Of a stretch of DNA of 26,458 bases, positions 20,467-26,458 are shown one piece after another. Position 1 is the first letter of the stretch. Every line of letters starts with the position of its first letter. The translations under genes and the position numbers were made by a program. The stretch lies in the IMG/VR virus record IMGVR_UViG_3300023084_000105, positions 1 through 26,458 of that record. The stretch is one strand, 5' to 3'. The notes below the pieces were generated by a model that made no database searches, was not told the origin of the DNA, and was given only the letters and a program-made list of their open reading frames with translations. This DNA comes from a virus.

Positions 20467-21125
20467 TGCCTGTACCCATTCTGCCAACAATCGGACAAAG
20501 CCTAGACCAGTGGGGGCGGCAGCTTACGCAGTACCTGACGCAAAACTTGTCAAAGCTAGGCTTTAAGACTGCAGACGATAACCCATCTGATAATGGCATC
20601 ATCTTATGGGATGAGGTAAACGGCTATCCAGTTGTGTCTAAGGACAATGCGTTTGTGCAGATCGTGCTAGAAGATGGCCACGCCTCGTTTTATCGCACTA
20701 CAGACGTAACCGCTGCCGCAACAAATACGGCTTACGCAATCACATATGACGCGCCAAGCGGTAATGTCGGCATTGATCGTGATGCTACGGATAACAGCAA
20801 GATTGTATTTAGCGAGGCTGGCGAATACCTTGTTATGTTCTCAGCGCAAATATCGTCAACGTCATCTAGCACGGTAAAGTTTTACTTCTGGCCGCGCCTT
20901 AACGGCACAGACGCAGCCAATAACACTATCGTTTACTCACTGCACCAGAATGACGCCACAGTTGTTGTGTCGCGTTCTGCAAAGTTTGATGTCAGCGCGG
21001 GTGACTATTTGCAAGTTATGTGGGCAGTAGACAGCACATCTGGCTTTTTAGATGCATCGGCGGCTACAGCGTTTTCCCCAGCAGCGCCAGCAACGACGCT
21101 GCATATAACGAGGATGCACGGATGA
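20466..21125 (+). CDS. C1q/TNF-like jelly-roll virion protein (219 aa)
   Basis: Starts in a TAATG overlap. Residues 1-40 (MPVPILPTIGQSLDQWGRQL, then TQYLTQNLSKLGFKT) form an attachment segment. From about residue 80 the sequence follows a C1q/TNF-like jelly-roll: NTAYAITYDAPSGNVGIDRD, IVFSEAGEYLVMFSAQIS, KFYFWPRLNGTDAANNTIVY and FDVSAGDYLQVMWAVDS. These are followed by a final TTLHITRM strand. The spacing of F-x-x-x-G-x-Y-x-V and the S-A-G-D-Y turn are typical. Such trimeric knobs cap phage fibres and bind surface ligands. The gene follows the hub, so it may be a hub-bound spike tip. Confidence 0.7.
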   Translation: MPVPILPTIGQSLDQWGRQLTQYLTQNLSKLGFKTADDNPSDNGIILWDEVNGYPVVSKDNAFVQIVLEDGHASFYRTTDVTAAATNTAYAITYDAPSGNVGIDRDATDNSKIVFSEAGEYLVMFSAQISSTSSSTVKFYFWPRLNGTDAANNTIVYSLHQNDATVVVSRSAKFDVSAGDYLQVMWAVDSTSGFLDASAATAFSPAAPATTLHITRMHG

Positions 21126-21135
21126 GGGTTCACGT

Positions 21136-21582
21136 TTGGGCGATAATGTTGTAAGATTGCACGCAAGCACAGGGCTACAGGTCTTGCCAGTGATGGAAAA
21201 CCATGAAGCTGCAATAATTGAGGCGTTACCACTTTTGCGCCCTTCTCTGCAGCGTGATGAACGAAACTGCGACGTGGACACAGCCCTGGATCAGATCCGA
21301 AACGGCAAGGTTACGCTGTGGATGGTCAGGCAAGAGGACAAGTTAGTAGGAACATTTACCACTGTTTCCCTGCAGCACCCTCAAAGAAAGACGCTTTATA
21401 TAGAGCATTTAGGAGGGAAAGACTTGCAGTCTTGGATGAACGAAGCATTGAGCACTTTGAGGAAATTAGCCGATTATGCTAATTGTAGTGCAATAACGTG
21501 TGATGGTCGCATAGGTTTTGCGCGGTTTGCGCAAGACAACGGGTTCAAAGAAATGCACCGCCACTTTGAGATGGAGCTGTAA
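21136..21582 (+). CDS. Small GNAT-like acetyltransferase-type protein (148 aa)
   Basis: The best start is TTG at 21136, with TGAGGG (21123-21128) 7 bases upstream; no in-frame ATG occurs before 21193. The second half reads GKVTLWMVRQEDKLVGTFTT, then TLYIEHLGGKDLQSWMNEAL, then a long helix, AITCDGRIGFARFAQDNG and F-K-E-M. This order resembles GNAT-type proteins in phage structural clusters, where the substrate is unknown. The classical R/Q-x-x-G-x-G/A acetyl-CoA loop is not evident; LGGK may replace it. Its position between the fibre knob and ejection genes is unusual for an enzyme. It could modify a virion protein or be a structural derivative of the fold. Confidence 0.6.
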   Translation: MGDNVVRLHASTGLQVLPVMENHEAAIIEALPLLRPSLQRDERNCDVDTALDQIRNGKVTLWMVRQEDKLVGTFTTVSLQHPQRKTLYIEHLGGKDLQSWMNEALSTLRKLADYANCSAITCDGRIGFARFAQDNGFKEMHRHFEMEL

Positions 21583-22428
21583 ATGGGTTTGGGTAAGACG
21601 ACAGAAGTAAAAACCAACGACATGCACCCGGCATTAGAAAGTCTAATGACGGGTACTTTGGTGCCTTTCGCTGAAACCATCGCGAGCACTCCATTTCAAG
21701 GCTATGATGGAACGTTAACAGCAGACATGACGGATCTGCAAAACCAAGCGATGGCGGGATACGGCTCTCTGGAGCAACCGGGTTCCATTGCTGCGGCAGC
21801 TAATGTCTTCTCAGAACTTGCGAGCCGTGATCCGCAAGCGCAGGCGGATCGTGTTGCCGGTTATACGCAGCAATACGCTGGCAATGTAATCGATCCAACA
21901 ATTAATGCAATGGAAGCGCAGCGAGCGAAAGCGCGCAACATGGAGCAAGCAAACCGAGTAGGTAGCAAGGCTTTCGGTTCGCGTGGCGATGTGTACCAGG
22001 GTGCGCTGGAAGGTGAATACCAAGTCGGACTAGCGCAAACGCTGGGGAACTTGCAAAACCAGGCATTGCAGTACGGCACCACACGGGCGGACACTGAAGA
22101 CGCCGCGCTGCGTGCAGCCGCTCAAGGTCTGTCGACTATTGGCCAGCAACAATTTGGAAACCAGCTGTCAACACTAAGCGCGCAAATGGGTGCTGGCGAG
22201 GCGTTGCGACAGATTAATGAGCAAAAGTTGCAGCTGCCATATCAGCAGTACATGATGAAGCAGCAGTACCCGCTGACACAGTTCGGCGTCTTAACGGGCG
22301 CTGCAGGTGCGTTCCCAAGTTATCCTAATCAGGTAACTGGAACGAAAAATGATCCATTTGGCACTGCTGGCAACTTATTGGCAGGTATCGGTGCGTTTGG
22401 CCAAGGTTTCCCGAAATTTTTCACTTAG
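21583..22428 (+). CDS. Internal virion / DNA ejection protein 1 (281 aa)
   Basis: The ATG follows the preceding TAA directly. The product starts MGLGKTTEVKTNDMHPALES and contains a long Ala/Gln-rich helical region. In it VIDPTINAMEAQRAKARNME and QANRVGSKAFGSRGDVYQGA are followed by LEGEYQVGLAQTLGNLQNQA. Near the end QLPYQQYMMKQQYPLTQFGV precedes a Gly/Phe-rich tail. The pattern of an Arg-rich helix, a G-x-x-A-F-G-S-R loop and a late PYQQY...YPL motif is one I recall from internal ejection proteins of podoviruses, which are expelled into the host envelope before the DNA. It is the first of three consecutive genes of this kind. Confidence 0.7.
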   Translation: MGLGKTTEVKTNDMHPALESLMTGTLVPFAETIASTPFQGYDGTLTADMTDLQNQAMAGYGSLEQPGSIAAAANVFSELASRDPQAQADRVAGYTQQYAGNVIDPTINAMEAQRAKARNMEQANRVGSKAFGSRGDVYQGALEGEYQVGLAQTLGNLQNQALQYGTTRADTEDAALRAAAQGLSTIGQQQFGNQLSTLSAQMGAGEALRQINEQKLQLPYQQYMMKQQYPLTQFGVLTGAAGAFPSYPNQVTGTKNDPFGTAGNLLAGIGAFGQGFPKFFT

Positions 22429-22439
22429 AGGCGTAAAGA

Positions 22440-23807
22440 ATGGCAGCACCGTATTATCCCACAGAACCCGATATCCTACGCCTGCAAGAACTAGGCTTTA
22501 ATGTAGATGACTTAGAACCTGGGATGACTGCTCTTAATGAAAGCGAGCTGGAAGCGCTGTTTGGCGGCATCCCAGCTACCGAGCCTGATGTAGTGCCAGA
22601 ATTAGGCGTGCAGCCAGCATCGTCAAACGTTGCGCCGGAGGTCACGCTTGGCATTGACCCAGCTGGCAATCCGATCTTACCGCCGGAGGACTCCTCTCAG
22701 ACTTTAACCCTACCGACGGAAGATGCGGTTTCCGCTGACGTGCCTCTCCCTTCACCTCCAGCGGGACCGCAACCTACGCCCGACGTTAAAGTGTCGACAA
22801 GTGGCAACACTGACATGCAAGCGTTGATGATGCAGATGCTAAAGGCGCAGCAACAGCCGCCTGCGGATCCCTACGACAACCTGTCGAAGGTTCAGCGCAG
22901 AATGCTTGCGTTTGCTGCAATACAGGACGCTGGCATGGCGCTGCAAGGTAAAGCCGGTGGCAACGTCAATGCATTGCTTAAAGATTTTACAGAGCGCGCA
23001 GACCAGCAGCGTAAGCGTGAAGCATCAGTGCGCCAATCACAAATGCTCATGGGGCTTATGCAGCCTGGCGGAAACGCTGGGGCTTTTGACCTGTCTACCG
23101 TTGAAGGCAACCGTGCGATGGCGCAGCAGATTGCTAACATGATTATGGTAAGTCCTAGCATGGCCGATGCGCTAGCCGCAAAGATGGAATTTCACTTAAA
23201 AGAGGCGGAGCGCTTACAGCAGGAAGGCACTAAGCGTAGAGGTCAGGCAGAAGGTGCTGGGTTTGTTTTAGAGACGTCAGCTGAGTTGCGTCAGATGATT
23301 GAAAACAATCCTAACATTACTGGCATTAAGGGCATGCTGCTTTCAGTTATTCCGACAACAGAGGCTGCAGAGGCTCGTTTAGACGTCGAGACACTACGTT
23401 CTCGAATGGCTTTGTCGGCATTGCTTAATATCAAAGAAAAAGGCGCTACACTCGGTGCGGTGTCAAATCAAGAACTTGCATTGCTGCAAGCTGATGTTGC
23501 AGCACTTAATCTAAATCAAAAAGACACAGCAGTTTTGCGTGATTTGACGCGTATCGATAAACGTTATCAAACAATTGTGCAAAACTTGTATGCAGACAAC
23601 GCTAATAACGAGCGTGGCCTTGATGAGCTAGACAGAATTTTTGGCGGTAGACCTGATTATGTAACAGCAGGTGACGCGCCGCAGATCCAAGTGTACACAT
23701 TTGACAATGTTCCAGAAGGCGAAATTTTTAAAAGTCGTGACGGAAGCATTTATCGTTATAACGGCGGTGACAAGAAAAGTAACGGTGCGTGGACAAAACT
23801 TAATTAA
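22440..23807 (+). CDS. Internal virion / DNA ejection protein 2 (455 aa)
   Basis: Residues 1-125 are a disordered, Pro/Glu/Asp-rich arm (PPEDSSQTLTLPTED, PLPSPPAGPQPTPDV). Residues about 140-300 are helical and Gln/Met/Ala-rich (SKVQRRMLAFAAIQDAGMAL, EFHLKEAERLQQEGTKRRG). A later block ALLNIKEKGATLGAVSNQEL, ALLQADVAALNLNQKDTAVL is a helix-turn pattern I associate with phage internal proteins. The C-terminal 40 residues (GEIFKSRDGSIYRYNGGDKK) form a small beta domain. No lytic transglycosylase motif is seen. It stands between two similar genes and is probably ejected with them. The Gly-Glu-x-F-x-x-R-DG ending may be a packaging or docking element; that is conjecture. Confidence 0.65.
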   Translation: MAAPYYPTEPDILRLQELGFNVDDLEPGMTALNESELEALFGGIPATEPDVVPELGVQPASSNVAPEVTLGIDPAGNPILPPEDSSQTLTLPTEDAVSADVPLPSPPAGPQPTPDVKVSTSGNTDMQALMMQMLKAQQQPPADPYDNLSKVQRRMLAFAAIQDAGMALQGKAGGNVNALLKDFTERADQQRKREASVRQSQMLMGLMQPGGNAGAFDLSTVEGNRAMAQQIANMIMVSPSMADALAAKMEFHLKEAERLQQEGTKRRGQAEGAGFVLETSAELRQMIENNPNITGIKGMLLSVIPTTEAAEARLDVETLRSRMALSALLNIKEKGATLGAVSNQELALLQADVAALNLNQKDTAVLRDLTRIDKRYQTIVQNLYADNANNERGLDELDRIFGGRPDYVTAGDAPQIQVYTFDNVPEGEIFKSRDGSIYRYNGGDKKSNGAWTKLN

Positions 23808-23818
23808 GGGGCTTGCGT

Positions 23819-26047
23819 ATGGCTGGACCGATTGAAATGACAGATGCAGGCAAGGATACAGGCCTTCCTGTTGAAGCCCTGCAGACAGCGCCAGAGCGCG
23901 AAGGCTATGACATTGTCGAGGATTTTGGCAATGGATCAGCGATCTATCGCAGCAAGACATCAGGCAATGAGGTTTTTGTTGACAGCAACAGTGGCTACTC
24001 ATCGCCAGATCCCGACATAATCAAGTTGGCGCGAGAGGGTGGTCGGCAAGCCGTAGGCCAGAGATCGCAGGAAGGCTTTGCAGGGCAAGGTGTCCGCGAC
24101 ACAGCTGGTGGCCAAGCGCAGCGCATCATGAACCTGGGAGACTACATGCCCGGGTTGCGCGGATACCTGCCAGGCATTGCAGAGGCCGCGTCAGGAGGCA
24201 AAGTGTCTCCGGAGCTGTACGACATGGCAATTGAAGATTATCGCACTCAGAACCCCGTACAATCGGTCGCAGAGGGCTTTGGCGGCGCTGGGGGCATAGG
24301 CGCGATCCTTGGCCTGCCTGCAGTCGGCGGTAACCTACTGCGCCGCATAGTTCTCGGTGGCGCAGCTGGCGCAGCTGGTGGGGGCACTGAAGGCGCTATC
24401 GCTGGTTATGGTCGCGGCGGTGCAGAGGGTGCCGCAGAAGAAGCTGTGCCAGGCGCTATTGGTGGCGGCTTGTTTGGCTTGGCGTTACCGGGCGTCGGCG
24501 CTGGGATCTCTTCAGCGTACGGGCGTTACCTGGAGAAACCTGTGCGCAGCGTGCTGGAGGACATTGGGTTTAAGGGCAAGGCCGCAGAGGTGGCCAAAGA
24601 TTTTATAGCAATGGATTCAGCGACCGCAGTGCAGAGCGCAGAGAAAGCAGGCCCATACGGTAGCATTGGCATGCTTGGCCCTAACACTGAGGCGCTGCTT
24701 GACACTGTCGCTAATACGCCAGGCGAAGCGCGCAAGACAGTGATCGATAATGTCACCGATACCGCGCGCAAAGCATCCAACGATCTGACAGATACAGCTG
24801 ACGACGTGCTAGGAAAGCCTGTAGGCGACCTAGAGATGCAAAAGCGCACAATTATGGACAACAGCCGCGAAGCGCGCACAGAAGCCTATGGAGAGGCTTA
24901 CAGCGTCCCTGTGGACATCGGCACTGCAGAGGGCGCCCAGCTTGCAGACCTGTACAGCCAAGTGCCTGCTCGCATTTTAAACCGCGTCAACGAAACATTG
25001 CAGTTGGAAGGGCTTCCAACCTTAGTGCGCGCAGGACGTTACACAGAGGCGCAGCTGAACGAGCTGATGTCGAGCGGCCAGCAGCTAGGAAATCTAGACG
25101 TCCGCAGTATGCCGGACGGCTCATACACTGTACGCAGCGTGCCTAGCATTGAAAACATAGACGACTTATCACGGCAGCTATATAACATGGCCTCCGGCAT
25201 TACCGAAGATCCTGGCGCGAAATCAGCGCTGCGCGGTCTGGCGACACAGATGCGTAAGGTAGCGGATGAGGTGAGTCCTGCATTCAAGCAGGCACGCCTG
25301 GAAGGAAAGACGGCTATCGATCAGAAAGCCGCTGCAGAACTCGGTGATAGCTTACTGAATCCTAAAGTAACGCGCCAGCAAATTGCTGACGAATTAGCGA
25401 ACATGGGTGACGTTGAGGTTGCCCAGGTCAAGCAAGCGTTGCGTAACAGGTTAGACGAGATCGCAGCCAATGCGAAAAACCCGCCAACCGGGCGGCAAGA
25501 GCAAGAAGTCATTGAGGCTTTGGCGCAACTGCGTGCAATGAATACGCGTGCAGTTGCGTCAAAATTACGCTCTGTGCTCGGTGCCGAGGACTTTGAAAAG
25601 TTCTCCAACCAAATTGCGTCAACCACTGGCGCGCTAATGATGAACGCGTCTATCGCTGCCAACTCACGGACCTACATTCGGAACCAAGTTGAACAACGGT
25701 TCCGGGAGATCATTGGCGAACCTATGGGCGATGCAATAAGAAACCAGGGTCTAGTCGGTGCGGCGACCGAGCGCGGCATGCGTGGCTTCTTTGGCCCATC
25801 GCAGTCGGAGCAGGTGCAAGAGGTGGCCGCAGAGATGGCGCCAATCTTGACGCAGCGCATGACCCCGGAAGATCTGCTACGCCAGGCGCAGGCTCTTGAG
25901 CGAGCAACGCCGGCAATCACACGCGCGCAGCGTGGGCGTCGTCAGGCACGGCAAGCGGTAGGCGCGCTAGGCTTTGGACCCACAGTCACGCAAGGTGAAG
26001 AGGACAGCCCAACGCGCCGTCTACTACTTAGCCTTGGCCTTCGTTGA
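23819..26047 (+). CDS. Internal virion / DNA ejection protein 3 with glycine-zipper region (742 aa)
   Basis: A TTG at 23813 is also in frame, but ATG 23819 is preferred because AAGGGG (23806-23811) lies 7 bases upstream. The N-terminal 60 residues are acidic, with FGNGSAIYRSKTSGNEVFVD. A YDMAIEDYRTQNPVQSVAEG helix is followed by a Gly/Ala-rich hydrophobic region (about 154-235) with several GxxxG patterns (FGGAGGIGAILGLPAVGG, GGAAGAAGGGTEGAIAGYG). This region could insert in the host membrane. The rest is almost wholly helical and charged. At 742 residues it is the longest gene, but far below tape-measure length for a long tail. It fits a large P22 gp16-like ejection protein. The 3' end overlaps a convergent minus-strand gene by 24 bases. 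Confidence 0.7.
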   Translation: MAGPIEMTDAGKDTGLPVEALQTAPEREGYDIVEDFGNGSAIYRSKTSGNEVFVDSNSGYSSPDPDIIKLAREGGRQAVGQRSQEGFAGQGVRDTAGGQAQRIMNLGDYMPGLRGYLPGIAEAASGGKVSPELYDMAIEDYRTQNPVQSVAEGFGGAGGIGAILGLPAVGGNLLRRIVLGGAAGAAGGGTEGAIAGYGRGGAEGAAEEAVPGAIGGGLFGLALPGVGAGISSAYGRYLEKPVRSVLEDIGFKGKAAEVAKDFIAMDSATAVQSAEKAGPYGSIGMLGPNTEALLDTVANTPGEARKTVIDNVTDTARKASNDLTDTADDVLGKPVGDLEMQKRTIMDNSREARTEAYGEAYSVPVDIGTAEGAQLADLYSQVPARILNRVNETLQLEGLPTLVRAGRYTEAQLNELMSSGQQLGNLDVRSMPDGSYTVRSVPSIENIDDLSRQLYNMASGITEDPGAKSALRGLATQMRKVADEVSPAFKQARLEGKTAIDQKAAAELGDSLLNPKVTRQQIADELANMGDVEVAQVKQALRNRLDEIAANAKNPPTGRQEQEVIEALAQLRAMNTRAVASKLRSVLGAEDFEKFSNQIASTTGALMMNASIAANSRTYIRNQVEQRFREIIGEPMGDAIRNQGLVGAATERGMRGFFGPSQSEQVQEVAAEMAPILTQRMTPEDLLRQAQALERATPAITRAQRGRRQARQAVGALGFGPTVTQGEEDSPTRRLLLSLGLR

Positions 26048-26200
26048 CTTTTTAGCAGCTGGTTTTGCAGCCGGCTGAGCCGCTAGCAGCTCCTCAATCA
26101 GCTCCGCAGCCTTAGCGCATATGTGCATCATTGCGCCACGGTTGGCGATGCGGTGAGAGCGCTTTAAGTTATCGATTAGCTCGCGTTGTTCGTCAGTCAT
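26024..26200 (-). CDS. Small Lys/Ala-tailed protein (58 aa), minus strand
   Basis: This 58-residue gene starts at an ATG (plus 26198-26200) with AAGAGGAT upstream on the minus strand and ends at TAG (plus 26024-26026), inside the 3' end of the ejection gene. The N-terminal 40 residues (MTDEQRELIDNLKRSHRIAN, then RGAMMHICAKAAELIEELLA) form a plausible amphipathic two-helix unit. The tail AAQPAAKPAAKKSTKAKAK is histone-H1-like. It may bind nucleic acid. A promoter with the same extended -10 as the other minus-strand gene lies upstream, so the two may be co-expressed. No named family is recognised. Confidence 0.65.
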   Translation of the reverse strand: MTDEQRELIDNLKRSHRIANRGAMMHICAKAAELIEELLAAQPAAKPAAKKSTKAKAK

Positions 26201-26232
26201 AAAGATATCCTCTTGTAAGGTTAACGTGCCTT

Positions 26233-26261
26233 ATGTTAACACTAGATATGGGTGCATGCAA
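26233..26261 (-). promoter_or_regulatory. Promoter for the 58-aa minus-strand gene
   Basis: On the minus strand TTGCAT (plus 26256-26261) lies 17 bp from TAACAT (plus 26233-26238), which is preceded by TGT (extended -10). The ATG is 33 bases downstream of the -10. GTTAAC palindromes occur at 26220-26225 and 26235-26240, one overlapping the -10. The arrangement closely mirrors the promoter at 736-764. Confidence 0.45.
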
Positions 26262-26307
26262 TTTATTGCACACTGTATAGACTACCTTACCTGTTCTCAT
26301 GGACTAA

Positions 26308-26334
26308 CCCCGCGTTCACCGCGGGGCTTTTTTT
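26308..26334 (+). terminator. Rho-independent terminator of the structural operon
   Basis: CCCCGCG (26308-26314) pairs perfectly with CGCGGGG (26320-26326) around TTCAC, and is followed by C and seven T residues (26328-26334). This is a strong intrinsic terminator on the plus strand, placed after the last ejection gene and before the next rightward gene. Confidence 0.85.
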
Positions 26335-26347
26335 ACTTCGCATACAA

Positions 26348-26356
26348 TGTTATAAA
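26348..26356 (+). promoter_or_regulatory. Extended -10 promoter for the next rightward gene
   Basis: TGTTATAAA is an extended -10 (TGnTATAAA), 24 bases before the ATG at 26380, and lies just after the terminator. No good -35 is evident, because the T-run of the terminator occupies that place. Confidence 0.35.
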
Positions 26357-26379
26357 TGTGACCAACAAAGGATGGTGCA

Positions 26380-26458
26380 ATGGATCGAAGAACTGCAGCA
26401 AGTGCACATGACCGCATTGACGGCCTAGAAAAACAAGTGATTGAGGTAAAGACCGAGG
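26380..26458 (+). CDS. Start of a small coiled-coil-like protein (3' truncated by window edge)
   Basis: ATG at 26380 is preceded by AAAGGA at a suitable distance, and the frame stays open to the window edge. The 26 visible residues (MDRRTAASAHDRIDGLEKQV, then IEVKTE) are a heptad-like amphipathic helix. Short proteins starting in this way are often phage lysis-cassette or membrane-anchored coiled-coil proteins, but too little is visible to assign a function. It follows the structural terminator with its own probable promoter, so it belongs to a separate transcription unit. Confidence 0.55.
   Translation, partial: MDRRTAASAHDRIDGLEKQVIEVKTE

Noticed and set aside
23819-26047. Tape measure protein
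   Set aside because: At 742 residues with one Gly-rich hydrophobic region, and beside two other ejection-type proteins in a cluster with a P22-like portal and hub, it fits an ejection protein better. No tail tube or sheath gene is present.
26226-26411. Plus-strand 61-codon ORF crossing the terminator hairpin
   Set aside because: It runs through the intrinsic terminator and promoter region and overlaps the start of a better-supported gene at 26380. No ribosome-binding site is seen.

Overview
The window looks like the structural half of a tailed double-stranded DNA phage genome, very probably a short-tailed (podovirus-like) marine phage. It encodes a P22-type portal, a scaffold, a capsid protein of the SU10/DUF5309 type, adaptor proteins, a P22 gp10-like tail hub and three ejection-type internal proteins. 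There is no gene long enough for a tape measure and no sheath gene. The fibre sequence styles (for example the DGRDVAADGTKLDNIESGAT motif) are ones I associate with ocean phages. A marine alphaproteobacterial host is only a guess from these styles and the roughly 50% GC. No tRNA, integrase, insertion sequence or CRISPR array is visible, and no stretch over 300 bases lacks a gene.

Layout. (1) Positions 1-701: the C-terminal end of the large terminase, running convergently into a small minus-strand gene. (2) 702-834: an AT-rich divergent promoter region, with a good sigma70-like promoter in each direction. (3) 835-1931: small basic or cysteine-rich proteins plus one unknown protein. (4) 1928-5721: four translationally coupled genes whose domains resemble those of phage polyvalent proteins: a ParB/sulfiredoxin-like GRHR protein, an ADP-ribosyltransferase-like protein, a DUF7178-like protein and a GNAT-like protein. 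(5) 5796-10110: portal, a small protein, scaffold and major capsid protein, ending in a UUCG hairpin and terminator/attenuator. (6) 10155-12242: head completion genes, including a tandem pair of paralogous adaptors. (7) 12255-18988: a long array of fibre and adhesin genes. It contains a 492-residue Thr-rich decapeptide-repeat protein followed directly by a glycosyltransferase-like gene. (8) 18985-21582: tail hub, a jelly-roll fibre tip and a small GNAT protein. (9) 21583-26047: three ejection/internal virion proteins. (10) 26024-26458: a small minus-strand gene, a strong terminator and the start of the next rightward gene.

How it works together. The plus-strand genes from 835 to 26047 are tightly packed, with many 1-4 base stop/start overlaps. 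They look like one late transcription unit from the promoter at 785-812 to the terminator at 26308-26334, with partial termination after the capsid gene. The polyvalent-type block lies just upstream of the portal. Its products could be packaged with the virion and injected to modify or block host defences.

The most interesting candidates for an undescribed system are two. The first is the set of split polyvalent genes sharing an N-terminal MxxLDxI segment. The second is the Thr-repeat protein with its adjacent glycosyltransferase-like gene, which may be a phage-encoded glycosylated adhesin system. All functional calls come from reading motifs by eye; no database search was run.
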